64,000 bases of DNA from Bacillus australimaris (lineage in GTDB: Bacteria; Bacillota; Bacilli; Bacillales; Bacillaceae): the NCBI RefSeq assembly GCF_001307105.1, contig NZ_LGYN01000023.1, positions 186,001 to 250,000 on the forward strand, read 5' to 3'. The notes beneath the pieces are model-generated. The model was not told the DNA's origin, ran no database searches, and was given only the letters and a program-made list of their open reading frames with translations. A program made the position numbers and the translations under genes. Shown piece by piece: positions 27,432 to 36,988 of this stretch. Position 1 is the stretch's first letter; each line of letters opens with the position of its first letter.

Positions 27432-28781
27432 TTACATGCTGACGACATTTTCATCAGTTGATGCTTTTGTTTCAAGCTCATTTTCTTCTTTCAATTTCTG
27501 CTTATCCCACATTCTAAAGAATGGGTAGTATAGAGCAAATGATAACGCAAGGTTAATCAGCTGCATGACAGCACCAGAGATTTTACCTCCTGTGGCGAGA
27601 TAGCCTGAAATGATTGGCGGCATTGTCCATGGGACAGCGATCCCCGCTGGCTTTGCCACAAGCCCTGTACTCATTCCGATATATGTGGTGATGATCATCA
27701 TAATTGGCGTAAGGATAAACGGAATAAGAAGCATTGGGTTCATCACAATCGGCATTCCAAAAATGATCGGTTCGTTGATGTTAAAGATGGCTGGCCCTAT
27801 CGCAAGGCGGCCAAGCTGTTTCATCTGTTTACTTCTAGCACGTAAGATCATGGTCAGCACCAAAGCAAGTGTTGCACCGCTTCCGCCGACATTGATGAAG
27901 ATTTCAAAGAACTGCGCTGTGAAAATATTCGGCAGCACTTCTCCTGCTTGGAACGCAAGACGGTTCTCATCCATTGCCCCTAGCCAAATTGGACCCATGA
28001 CACCGCCGACAATGGTTGCTCCGTGAATACCACAAGCCCAGAGGAGCATCTGTACACCCATAGCAACGATACTGCCGCCTAAGCTTCCACCAAGAATGGA
28101 AAGCGGTGTGCCAATTAAGACCGTGATGATATTATGAATACTCTCAAAAGGTGTCATCTCAATTAAAAGTCTAGCGACCCAGATCAGCGTGATGACCACA
28201 AAACCTGGAATAAGTGCGATAAACGATTTACTAACCGCTGGCGGTACACCATCAGGCATTTTGATGACGATGTTTCGCTGTACAATAAAGCGGTAAATTT
28301 CGGTTGAAAGCATGGCAATAATCATGGCAACGAATAAACCTTTACTGCCCATCAGTGTGACAGGAATCCCCCCGCCTACTAGGATGGCTTCTGTTGAGCC
28401 TTCAGGTGTGAAAGGGACTTGATAGGGTGTAGCTAAAAGGAAAGCCGCAACAGCGATCGCACCAGATGATAGTGCATCAACGGCATACTTTTCAGCTAGC
28501 CTGTAGGCAATCCCAAAGGTTGCAACAAGTGCCATAATGTCAAAGGTTGCATTAACAGGATAGGATAGTTTCGTGGCCCATTCGTCTCCGAAGATACTTG
28601 CCATAAAATCGCTGTACCCTGGGATCGGAAGGTTGGCTAAAATGAGAAACAGTGAACCAACAATAATGAGAGGCATGGTTAAAACAATTCCGTCACGCAA
28701 TGCTTGTAAATGTCTTTGAGCGGCAATCTTCCCTGCAAACGGCATGACCTTCTCTTCTAGAAATCGGTTGAATCCATTCAT
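27432..28781 (-). CDS. licC: Lichenan/cellobiose PTS EIIC permease
   Basis: A 449-aa EIIC of the lactose/cellobiose family with about ten transmembrane helices. Typical stretches are [20 protein letters not shown] near residue 30, the sugar-site loop [19 protein letters not shown] near 340 and [20 protein letters not shown] near 385. The sugars, oligomers of beta-glucans, are phosphorylated during entry. It lies between licB and licA in one operon. Confidence 0.95.
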   Translation of the reverse strand: MNGFNRFLEEKVMPFAGKIAAQRHLQALRDGIVLTMPLIIVGSLFLILANLPIPGYSDFMASIFGDEWATKLSYPVNATFDIMALVATFGIAYRLAEKYAVDALSSGAIAVAAFLLATPYQVPFTPEGSTEAILVGGGIPVTLMGSKGLFVAMIIAMLSTEIYRFIVQRNIVIKMPDGVPPAVSKSFIALIPGFVVITLIWVARLLIEMTPFESIHNIITVLIGTPLSILGGSLGGSIVAMGVQMLLWACGIHGATIVGGVMGPIWLGAMDENRLAFQAGEVLPNIFTAQFFEIFINVGGSGATLALVLTMILRARSKQMKQLGRLAIGPAIFNINEPIIFGMPIVMNPMLLIPFILTPIMMIITTYIGMSTGLVAKPAGIAVPWTMPPIISGYLATGGKISGAVMQLINLALSFALYYPFFRMWDKQKLKEENELETKASTDENVVSM

Positions 28782-28795
28782 CCCCTCCGCCCCCT

Positions 28796-29101
28796 TTATC
28801 CGTTCACTAATTGTTCAGCAGATTTTAAAACCTCGGCGCCATTACATATGCCATAATGCACGGTATTAATCACGTCTACTGGAATCCCTTTTTCTTCTCC
28901 GAGCTTTTTCATTTGTGGTAATAAATAGCGAACCTGGGGTCCTAATAAAAGCACATCGGCTTGATCAATATGATTTTTTGCAGAATCTCCAGATACTGCC
29001 CAAATACGATATTCTTTTCCTTGCTCTTGTGCGCTTTTCTCCATTTTTGTAACAAGTAAGCTTGTTGACATACCTGCTGCGCAAACCAATAAAATGTTCA
29101 T
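28796..29101 (-). CDS. licB: Lichenan/cellobiose PTS EIIB
   Basis: A 101-aa EIIB with the phosphocysteine loop [15 protein letters not shown] at residues 3-17. The Cys at position 7 is the phosphorylation site. The start chosen follows AAGGGGGCG; a 7-codon extension is not needed. It is first in the operon, behind a cre site and a dyad resembling a LicR operator. Confidence 0.94.
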   Translation of the reverse strand: MNILLVCAAGMSTSLLVTKMEKSAQEQGKEYRIWAVSGDSAKNHIDQADVLLLGPQVRYLLPQMKKLGEEKGIPVDVINTVHYGICNGAEVLKSAEQLVNG

Positions 29102-29157
29102 GTGTAAACGCCCCCTTTTCAAAGTGTGAAGCTACTCTTTACACATTCATCATATTA

Positions 29158-29171
29158 TGAAACCGCTTTCA
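29158..29171. promoter_or_regulatory. cre site of lic operon
   Basis: TGAAACCGCTTTCA matches the CcpA site TGWAANCGNTNWCA completely. It lies 57-70 nt upstream of licB. Catabolite repression of lic by CcpA is known in B. subtilis. Confidence 0.85.
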
Positions 29172-29183
29172 TAAACACCTATA

Positions 29184-29209
29184 CTTTTTCCTTTAGGAAG
29201 CGGAAAAAG
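29184..29209. promoter_or_regulatory. Dyad upstream of licB, likely LicR operator
   Basis: Perfect 8-bp inverted repeat CTTTTTCC/GGAAAAAG with a 10-nt spacer, 12 nt from the cre site. A related dyad with the same spacing occurs at 62763-62787 before the second PTS operon. LicR binding near the licB promoter is known in B. subtilis; the assignment here is by position. Confidence 0.7.
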
Positions 29210-29223
29210 TTAAGATCACACAA

Positions 29224-31167
29224 TTAGTTCTTATACGAAGGAGCCTTTTTGTACATGATATCCAGCATGTCTTCAAATGTATCACAGGTGATGAGGTGCT
29301 GAATGAATTTCACATTATGGACAAGCTCACCCAGCAGGCGGTACATCCCTCTTAAATCTTTGGCATTCTCTTTTTCGACACACAGCAAGCAGACAAATTG
29401 AACCTTTTTCTCTCCCCAATGAATCGGTTTTTCTAATGTACATATCGCCCAAAACGTCTCATCTGTCAGCGGCGTCATCGGGTGCGGGATCGCTGTATAA
29501 TGTCCGAAAGAGGTAGGTGCCGCCTCTTCTCTTTCCATGACAGATGCTGTGAGCTCAGCTGGTGCTAATCCCATATCGATGACTTTTTTCGTGAGGAAGG
29601 TGATGACCTCTTCCTTTGATTGAAAGGCTTGTTTTGTAAAGACTAATTCCTTTTTCATATATTGAGAGGCCAATGTCACTCTTGTTTCATTCGTCAGAGC
29701 TTCTTCAATTTTTAAAAAGTCACCGCCACCCAAAATGGTGTTCACTTGAATGACTGGAATCGGTAATTCCATATGAATCGGGATCGTTGTAATAATCAAA
29801 TCCAAGGCATGCAAAGAGACATGTGGAAGCGAATAAAGCTCTGCTGTTCCTAAAATGGTCAGCTTTGACCCAAATTGTGACCGCAAACGATCCTGCAGCA
29901 GCCTTGCACTACCTGCACCAGATGCACAAACAATGAGACATCGCTTCGGCGGAATTTCCATTTTTCTCCGCTCTAAAGCCGCACCAAAATGAAGCGCCAT
30001 ATATCCGATTTCATTCTCGTGAATACTTAGGCCCTTCTCTTCTTCAATGACCCTGCTGGCGATAATTCCTGCTTCAAAGGCAAGTGGATACCCCGCTTTA
30101 ATTTCATCAAGCATCGGATTTCTTAGGTTCATGCCATATTTACATCGATTCATGGCAGGCTTTAAGTGCAGACTCAGCCCAATCATGAGTTCCGCATCGC
30201 CGGCTAAATCTAGCTGTAATTTTTGATCAATGGCTTTTAGCATGAGCTGCACAAGACGACTCGTGTCATCATCTACAATTTGCTTTTGACCGCTCGAAGA
30301 TAAGGACTGTACCATTTTGGCTGTTCCTAGTAAATGAATGGCGATATAGACGATTTCCTCTTGTGGAAATGAGACATCCAGCAGCCCTTCAAGACGCTCC
30401 ACCATTTTTTTAGCTACCTTGTATTCCTTTGCCCGTGGAATTTCATTGATTTCCTCTGGAAGAACAGATACATAGTTTCCGTGTCTAATTCGTTTGCAGG
30501 CAATAGCGACATGAACGATTAAATTATTCATGCAGATGTCTGATAGATTCATGCCCTCCTCATGGATATAATCTATCATTGTTTTCTGAATCCATTCGAG
30601 TTCATGCTTTGGCAAAATAGTGACGGCTGTGTTCAGCATCGTTTGGTAGGAACGGCGTTCATTGAATAAATATTCCGACATACAATAACGGATTTTCATT
30701 TCCGATCCTTTTATCCGGCAGCCTTTACTCGGCCTTGCTTCCAGCCGCAGATCAAAGGGCCCGAGCTTTCGTTTGACCCATTTCATATCGTTACTCATCG
30801 TCGATTTACTAATAAACAGCTGCTCCTGTAAGTCCTCAAGTTTCACATAAGACTCTGCAAGCAGGAGCCTTTTTAAAATAAACCGCACACGCTCCTCCGG
30901 CAGAACAGCCAGCGGTTCTTCCTGTTCGACCTCCTCTTTCATAAAACGGCGAAAGGCATTTTCATCGTTGATTAACAGCTCATAGCCAGCACCTCTAACA
31001 GCTGTTACAGCCGCTTGATAAGGGGCAAGACGGTCGTTCAGTTCCTTGATGTCTGTACGAATGGTGCGGCTTGTGACTTGCAAGCTGACGGATAGCGCAG
31101 CGCTTGTGAGCGGGGTTTCAGCTGCCATGAGCTGACTTAAAATATGCGCCAGTCTTTTACTCAGCAT
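29224..31167 (-). CDS. licR: PTS-regulated transcriptional activator LicR
   Basis: A 647-aa PRD activator. Residues 1-60 form an HTH_11 domain (LTSAALSVSLQVTSRTIRTD), about 90-150 an Mga-like HTH, about 190-400 two PRDs (with IAIHLLGTAKM in PRD1 and YMALHFGAALE in PRD2), about 405-500 an EIIB-like domain (CLIVCASGAGSARLLQ) and 505-647 an EIIA-Fru-like domain (AAPTSFGHYTAIPHPM). Phosphorylation by HPr activates and by LicB inhibits such proteins. It lies upstream of licBCAH, as in B. subtilis, with its own cre site. Confidence 0.95.
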   Translation of the reverse strand: MLSKRLAHILSQLMAAETPLTSAALSVSLQVTSRTIRTDIKELNDRLAPYQAAVTAVRGAGYELLINDENAFRRFMKEEVEQEEPLAVLPEERVRFILKRLLLAESYVKLEDLQEQLFISKSTMSNDMKWVKRKLGPFDLRLEARPSKGCRIKGSEMKIRYCMSEYLFNERRSYQTMLNTAVTILPKHELEWIQKTMIDYIHEEGMNLSDICMNNLIVHVAIACKRIRHGNYVSVLPEEINEIPRAKEYKVAKKMVERLEGLLDVSFPQEEIVYIAIHLLGTAKMVQSLSSSGQKQIVDDDTSRLVQLMLKAIDQKLQLDLAGDAELMIGLSLHLKPAMNRCKYGMNLRNPMLDEIKAGYPLAFEAGIIASRVIEEEKGLSIHENEIGYMALHFGAALERRKMEIPPKRCLIVCASGAGSARLLQDRLRSQFGSKLTILGTAELYSLPHVSLHALDLIITTIPIHMELPIPVIQVNTILGGGDFLKIEEALTNETRVTLASQYMKKELVFTKQAFQSKEEVITFLTKKVIDMGLAPAELTASVMEREEAAPTSFGHYTAIPHPMTPLTDETFWAICTLEKPIHWGEKKVQFVCLLCVEKENAKDLRGMYRLLGELVHNVKFIQHLITCDTFEDMLDIMYKKAPSYKN

Positions 31168-31218
31168 CAGATCGGCCTCCTTATGTAAGAGTGGAGAATC
31201 TGCCTTGTCTGGACAAGT

Positions 31219-31232
31219 TGTAAGCGCTTGCA
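31219..31232. promoter_or_regulatory. cre site upstream of licR
   Basis: TGTAAGCGCTTGCA, 13 of 14 matches to the cre pattern and largely palindromic, about 50 nt before the licR start. Confidence 0.65.
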
Positions 31233-31370
31233 GTTCTCTTCATTACTCATATTCTACTGAAAAGAAATAAAAATTGCCAACTCATTTATATGACAAATGC
31301 CCCTATTTATACAACCAACCATATCTAATGACCTATGATTCTCCTTGGAAGATACTTGCACAAATCATGA

Positions 31371-31402
31371 AAAAAAGGCGCTACACCTTCGTGTATCCGC
31401 CT
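31371..31402 (-). terminator. Terminator after class F-like sortase gene
   Basis: On the minus strand, stem AGGCGgaTACAC/GTGTAgCGCCT with a GAAG loop followed by seven T. Confidence 0.8.
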
Positions 31403-31405
31403 TCT

Positions 31406-32014
31406 TTATGAGGAGATGAGCTGAGTAAAGACAACCAATCTTTTTTCATGCGTACCTGCTGCATGATCAAATGTCCCGGTACAGGTAATTAAATTGAGAT
31501 TCCGTGTAAAGGCGTACCCGAAAAACGCGTTGGGCTTCTCTTCACGCGGATAGCTTCGAACTTTCATGACCTCAAAGATTCGTTTTTTTCCTGATGAGGA
31601 CGTTACGATCACCTTGTCTCCCTTTTTCAGCTCCTTTAATCGATAAAAAACAGATGGACCCCATTTATTATCTACATGACCATTCATGACAGCATTCCCT
31701 TTATCTCCCGGCTTTGGACCATCTTTAAACCACGCTGTGTGATCAGTATTTTTGGGGACGCCCATACTGCCATCCTTTAACAAAGCGGTTTTCTCCACTT
31801 TTGCTTTGACATCAATAGCAGGAATCTCGATTTCAGCTGGAACAATACCAGAAGACTCGTCTTTTAATGTTCCGTGTGAGTGACTTTGTTTCTCGGCTTG
31901 ATTTGTGGTCATAGATGCTGGGATGGTTTTTGAGGATGACGATTCATCCAGCGATTTTGATGCGCAGCCGGTGATGATGAGAAGCATCAGAAGACCAAAC
32001 AACCATTTTTTCAA
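31406..32014 (-). CDS. Class F-like sortase
   Basis: A transpeptidase of about 202 aa that should attach surface proteins to the wall. It starts with TTG behind AAAAGGAGG, giving MKKWLFGLLMLLIITGCAS, a lipobox or membrane anchor. A polar linker (residues 20-65) precedes the sortase barrel. The catalytic triad is visible: His in VMNGHVDN, Cys in NLITCTG and Arg in EKRLVVF. The small barrel and TCTG context resemble class F (or D) sortases rather than SrtA/SrtB. The gene upstream encodes a protein with an MPKTG sorting signal, probably its substrate. Confidence 0.85.
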   Translation of the reverse strand: MKKWLFGLLMLLIITGCASKSLDESSSSKTIPASMTTNQAEKQSHSHGTLKDESSGIVPAEIEIPAIDVKAKVEKTALLKDGSMGVPKNTDHTAWFKDGPKPGDKGNAVMNGHVDNKWGPSVFYRLKELKKGDKVIVTSSSGKKRIFEVMKVRSYPREEKPNAFFGYAFTRNLNLITCTGTFDHAAGTHEKRLVVFTQLISS

Positions 32015-32084
32015 ATTAGTCTGCCTCCTTTTAAAGAAAGGAACGGCACGATTGTGCACGTTCCCATCTTGTCTTTATCCGCGC

Positions 32085-33467
32085 TTAATTTGAAGCCTTA
32101 CGGCGAATGAGGAAGAACGTACCTACTGCGCCACCTGCAAGGATCAAACTTGCAATCATTCCTGCAAATGCTTCATAGGACATACCTAAAGGACCAGCTG
32201 TGCCTCCCATACCTGTTTTCGGCATTTCATTAGGCATGTTGGATTTGAACAGCTCAGGATGCTGATCAACAATCGCTGCTGCGACATCCTGACCAACCAT
32301 GAACATATGACCATAAGCCTCTCTCACTGTCGGATAAAGCTGATTATAATCACCATGATGGTAGGACGTATAAGTTTTGATCAACTCATCAATATGTGTT
32401 TTCAATCCAGCCTCTAAGTCAGCTGCCTTCAAACGTCCATCTGTCGCTTGATCTAAAAATTTCGCTTGCTTCATCCGATACGCATCTAAGTTTTTAACAG
32501 CCTTATCTTTCGCTTCTTTGTCTCCAGATGCATCTGCTTTCACATAATCAACTAAGTAACCAATATGGCTTGACCAAATGTCTTTGAATTGTTTACCTGC
32601 ATCTTTTCCGTAAACAGAAGCAATCGCATCTGATAAATCATTTGTATTTTCATTTAAGGCAGCTGCTGCTTGATCAAAGTCCTTGCTGCCATCGTTTCCT
32701 TTTTGCATGGCCACTACTGCGAGTGCCAAATGCTCTGAGAATAAGTAGTTTAAGTCCTCTCGAAGATCTGCGGCTGGTGTATCCACAGATTTGTGATCAA
32801 ATTTCCCAGGAAATTGATCTGTGATCGCCCAAGACACGCCTTTTCCTACCTCAAACATATGATGAATAGATTTTCTAACGGTTTCATAGGTCGTATCAAA
32901 ATCCTTTTCTGTATAGCTATTAAAAGCTTTCAGCAATTCATTGACATGCATTTTTAAGCCTTCTTCAAGCTCACTTGCTTTCAATCTTCCATCTGTTGCT
33001 TGATCAAGCATATTGGCTTGTTTCATGCGATATTGGTCAAGCTGCTTGACTGCCTTCTTTTTACCTGCTTCATCTTTCTTTGCCGTTGCTTGTACATAAT
33101 CAACAAAGTAGCCGATATGACTAGACCAAATGTCTTTGAATTGTTTTCCTGCTTTTTTTCCGTATACGGAGGCGATGGCATCTGATAAATCATTCGTGTT
33201 GTCATTTAACGCCGCCGCTGCTTGATCAAAGTCTTTACTGCCGTCAATCCCTTTTTGCATCGTGATCACTGCTAAATAAGCATGCTCTGAAAACAGCTGA
33301 TCTAGTGCTGCCCGAAGATCTGTTGCTTTATTTGACACTTCTTGAGATGCCGAAGATTTTTTTGTCTCTCCATGCATATGTCCTTCGTGTGCACTTGCCA
33401 TTTGAGCTGTTGGAAGTAATAACGCTGCACTAAGCGGGATGGTTAAAAAAGCTTTTTTCATTTTCAT
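32085..33467 (-). CDS. Cell-wall-anchored protein with duplicated helical domain, MPKTG signal
   Basis: 460 aa. A Sec signal peptide (ending near MASA|HEG) is followed by a His-rich HEGHMHGE and two tandem copies of a helical domain of about 180 aa (residues about 48-225 and 228-405). Both copies contain QAAAALN-NTNDLSDAIASVY and KQFKDIWSSHIGY almost unchanged. The C-terminus has EMPKTGMGG, a hydrophobic helix and RRKASN, a sortase sorting signal with Met in place of Leu. A sortase gene follows 70 nt downstream. I do not know the domain; the conserved His residues (SEH, SSHIGY, HHMF) could bind metal. Partial tandem duplication is seen in DNA too. Confidence 0.75.
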   Translation of the reverse strand: MKMKKAFLTIPLSAALLLPTAQMASAHEGHMHGETKKSSASQEVSNKATDLRAALDQLFSEHAYLAVITMQKGIDGSKDFDQAAAALNDNTNDLSDAIASVYGKKAGKQFKDIWSSHIGYFVDYVQATAKKDEAGKKKAVKQLDQYRMKQANMLDQATDGRLKASELEEGLKMHVNELLKAFNSYTEKDFDTTYETVRKSIHHMFEVGKGVSWAITDQFPGKFDHKSVDTPAADLREDLNYLFSEHLALAVVAMQKGNDGSKDFDQAAAALNENTNDLSDAIASVYGKDAGKQFKDIWSSHIGYLVDYVKADASGDKEAKDKAVKNLDAYRMKQAKFLDQATDGRLKAADLEAGLKTHIDELIKTYTSYHHGDYNQLYPTVREAYGHMFMVGQDVAAAIVDQHPELFKSNMPNEMPKTGMGGTAGPLGMSYEAFAGMIASLILAGGAVGTFFLIRRKASN

Positions 33468-33564
33468 TTGTTGTGCCTCCTCTTTCCGTTTGTTATGTAC
33501 TAAACGGAAAGAGATCTAAATTGGATCATTCGATCAGCATATTTTTTTGCTTGATTGATCTCAT

Positions 33565-33588
33565 AAAAAAAAGCCGGATTATCCGGCT
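33565..33588 (-). terminator. Terminator overlapping the small-peptide stop
   Basis: Stem AGCCGGAT/ATCCGGCT followed by nine T on the minus strand; its 5' arm includes the last codons of the 37-aa gene. Confidence 0.9.
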
Positions 33589-33692
33589 GATACGTTACGA
33601 CGTTTGGAAGCTTTTCGCTCTTTATAAATTTTTCTCACGACTGGATAAATCACAGGTGCCCATTTGACTATTTGCTTCAGCCATTTTTTCAT
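33579..33692 (-). CDS. Small cationic hydrophobic peptide, 37 aa
   Basis: Too short for normal gene calling. AAGGAGGCGCGGGAGAA precedes ATG and a strong terminator ends it, which supports a real gene. The product begins [20 protein letters not shown] and continues with a basic tail rich in Lys and Arg. It has two Trp, an amphipathic or membrane-touching first half, one Glu and more than ten positive charges. Such features occur in leaderless bacteriocins, small membrane proteins and toxins of type I systems, but no immunity or antitoxin gene is apparent. It lies 82 nt behind gdhA without a terminator between, so co-transcription is possible. Function unknown. Confidence 0.65.
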   Translation of the reverse strand: MKKWLKQIVKWAPVIYPVVRKIYKERKASKRRNVSAG

Positions 33693-33774
33693 TTCTCCCG
33701 CGCCTCCTTATTGTCATTCTTACAGGACAATTCCCCATCTTGTTATGAAATAAACAGGTGCGGGAGAGCAGGAG

Positions 33775-35148
<1,374 letters not shown>

Positions 35149-35184
35149 TCATCTGCCTCCTTCTATATATCTCACACATTTAAT

Positions 35185-35201
35185 TGTTAGATTTTCTAAC
35201 G
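35185..35201. promoter_or_regulatory. TnrA/GlnR-like box at gdhA
   Basis: TGTTAGATTTTCTAACG matches the TnrA/GlnR consensus TGTNANAWWWTMTNACA at 16 of 17 positions. It lies directly downstream of the -10 element, a position expected for repression. Confidence 0.7.
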
Positions 35202-35214
35202 CATATTGAGATTA

Positions 35215-35243
35215 ATTTAACACCAATTGTAAAAATTGATCAA
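35215..35243 (-). promoter_or_regulatory. gdhA promoter
   Basis: TTGATC, 17 nt, TTAAAT on the minus strand, about 70 nt before the start codon. The rest of this 310-base gap shows no gene. Confidence 0.6.
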
Positions 35244-35457
35244 TATTGATAACAGATGAAAATGATGCCGAATTGAGATAGATCAAGCAGCCGCAGCGAT
35301 TTTCTTTCAAAATAAGCGCTCAAGCAATGACTAATGTGCTAGAAATAAACAACAGAACTTTACTCTCATCCCGCTTTCTTTGACAAACACATGAATGATG
35401 ATGAATTTCTAGCTGGTTTCTCATCGAAAAAAGGGTCGAAAGTTTGATGGGGTTCAC

Positions 35458-35670
35458 TCAATCTTTTCGGAGCTTATCGCCTCTTTTTCGATCAGGCAAC
35501 ACGACACAAAGCCAATATAAAATAGAGGACGATGGAAAGTTAATTAAACCGACAATGCCCCAGAACCACTTGTAACGCCCTCTTTTTTTTGCATCTATAA
35601 ATAAAAGAAAGCCCTGTGCAAACAGTAACGGCAATGCGCATAATAAGATGATCATTTCCGTCTGATTCAT
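35458..35670 (-). CDS. yxlD: Small membrane protein YxlD (PLDc_N-like)
   Basis: A 70-aa protein with two transmembrane helices (about residues 5-25 and 34-57) separated by DAKKRGRYKWFWG, the PLDc_N-type pattern. In B. subtilis YxlD acts with YxlC as a negative regulator of SigY. It overlaps yxlC by 4 nt. The yxlEFG genes that follow in B. subtilis are absent here. Confidence 0.8.
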   Translation of the reverse strand: MNQTEMIILLCALPLLFAQGFLLFIDAKKRGRYKWFWGIVGLINFPSSSILYWLCVVLPDRKRGDKLRKD

Positions 35671-35978
35671 AAGGAAGACCCCCCTTTGATGTGCTGATAT
35701 TCCTTGTAGCCAACAACAAAGCAGATCGGCACGCTCACTGCTTGGAGAAGAATGAAGATGATAGGCAAACGGGTAATGGCAGCTGCAAAGAGTGCAAGAA
35801 TGGTTAGACTGATCAGAATGTATGCCAGCACTTCTTGTTTAAAACGCCTTTTCTCTTGTTCCTTCGCCTGCTTCAGCATCAGCATAACAGAATGCTCACT
35901 TGGCTTTTCCACTTCAATTTGTTCATCTAACTGCTGCAATTCTTCTTTTAAACGTTCGGTAAAGCGATCATCCTTCAT
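35667..35978 (-). CDS. yxlC: SigY anti-sigma-type regulator YxlC
   Basis: A 103-aa protein: a charged N-terminal half (MKDDRFTERLKEELQQLDEQ and a helix with MLMLKQAKEQEKRRFKQE) followed by two C-terminal transmembrane helices (about residues 52-70 and 75-92). In B. subtilis YxlC is the main negative regulator of SigY. The ATG is coupled to the sigY stop (TGATG), 8 nt from AAAGGAG; a GTG three codons earlier lies in the ribosome-binding site. The membrane position fits an anti-sigma role. Confidence 0.82.
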   Translation of the reverse strand: MKDDRFTERLKEELQQLDEQIEVEKPSEHSVMLMLKQAKEQEKRRFKQEVLAYILISLTILALFAAAITRLPIIFILLQAVSVPICFVVGYKEYQHIKGGSSL

Positions 35979-36508
35979 CAATGCCACTCCTTTCGAATTT
36001 TCTTTAGTCCATGATGAACCCTCGATTTGACAGTACCTTCTCTCATTCCAAGCATTGAAGCAATTTCTGGATAGGTAAAGCCATAATAATAATGCAGAAT
36101 CAATGGGGCTCTTTCCTGAGCCTTTAATTCATTTAACACATCCCACATCTCATGCCATGTATGGCCCTTTTGCTGAACGTCCCATTTGAAGCGGCGAATG
36201 GCCTCTTGATTTGCTTTTTCTTCTCTCATTTGTTCACGTTTTCTTTTCTTCTGGTGATCTAAAAATTGTCGAGATGCAATTGAAATGAGCCAGGTTGAAA
36301 ATAAAGAATCTCCTCTAAATGAAGAAAGTTTCATGTATGCTTTCAGCATCGTCTCTTGCATGATTTCTTCTGTCAGCTCTTGTTGCATCGTCAGCTTCAT
36401 TATATATCGGTAAAGAAAGGAATAGTGATACCGATAAAGGGCTGTAAATGCGGCATCATCGCCCTGTTTTGCCCGCTGAATCAATGAGGTCTCTTCTTTT
36501 TGCTCCAA
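35978..36508 (-). CDS. sigY: ECF sigma factor SigY
   Basis: About 176 aa. Region 2 is FTALYRYHYSFLYRYIMKL and EIMQETMLKAYMKLSSFRGD with STWLISIASRQFLD; region 4 is ERAPLILHYYYGFTYPEIAS followed by MLGMREGTVKSRVHHGLKKI. The start is a TTG directly behind AAAGGAGGGGCGTGT; the longer reading runs back through the promoter and is not coding. It heads a sigY-yxlC-yxlD operon and should transcribe itself from the promoter upstream. SigY in B. subtilis responds to nitrogen starvation and supports maintenance of a toxin plasmid or prophage-like functions in some reports. Confidence 0.9.
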   Translation of the reverse strand: MEQKEETSLIQRAKQGDDAAFTALYRYHYSFLYRYIMKLTMQQELTEEIMQETMLKAYMKLSSFRGDSLFSTWLISIASRQFLDHQKKRKREQMREEKANQEAIRRFKWDVQQKGHTWHEMWDVLNELKAQERAPLILHYYYGFTYPEIASMLGMREGTVKSRVHHGLKKIRKEWH

Positions 36509-36543
36509 ACACGCCCCTCCTTTCTTTCTTCTCTCATTCATGA

Positions 36544-36569
36544 GACGACACGGGTGACAACATCGTTCA
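36544..36569 (-). promoter_or_regulatory. SigY autoregulatory promoter
   Basis: On the minus strand TGAACG, 16 nt, CGTC, as I recall the SigY consensus. It lies 36 nt upstream of the TTG start, inside the longer reading frame, which supports that start choice. Confidence 0.75.
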
Positions 36570-36592
36570 AAATAGACCTTATTTTTTAACAT

Positions 36593-36944
36593 GTCTCCTT
36601 TTCTCTTCGGTTGATCCGGTCATGATATCCATTTTTTTCTTATGTAATGATTATGGCATTCCTTCTTCTCTAACAAAATAATATGTTCGTAATCATCTTG
36701 ATTTTCTATCAAACAGAGAGCCTCCCCTCCATAATCATGATGTCATCCTCATACCCATCGTCAATGGTCCTTATCTCATGAAGAAGAAAATGAAATAATC
36801 ATTGCCTTAGTTTCCTAGAAAATCACGGAATACACTGTGCCTATTCTTAGCCGATGATACCTTTTTGCATGCTATGCTCTTCCTACATTCCGAATGAGGC
36901 GATGCTTGTGAAGGAAGGAGGATTGGTTGAATCGCAGCTTATTT
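36593..36944. other. Intergenic region between sigY and pectate lyase gene
   Basis: About 350 bases upstream of both divergent genes. It holds a 26-nt motif at 36801-36826 that recurs at 54180-54205 (23 of 26 identical), but no gene or riboswitch that I can support. No good SigA promoter for the pectate lyase is clear by eye. Confidence 0.4.
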
Positions 36945-36958
36945 TGGAAACGTTTTCA
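36945..36958. promoter_or_regulatory. cre site before pectate lyase
   Basis: TGGAAACGTTTTCA matches 13 of 14 cre positions. It lies 31 nt before the favoured start codon, so CcpA could block transcription of the lyase when glucose is present. Confidence 0.65.
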
Positions 36959-36988
36959 TTAAAACTAAATGGAATGGAGATGTTGACT

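Noticed and set aside
36509..36592. Longer N-terminus for SigY
   Set aside because: The extension runs back through the SigY-type promoter; the TTG with AAAGGAGG is the real start.
36854..36988. Longer N-terminus for the pectate lyase
   Set aside because: It would place a cre site inside the coding region and bury the signal peptide; the downstream TTG/ATG starts fit better.
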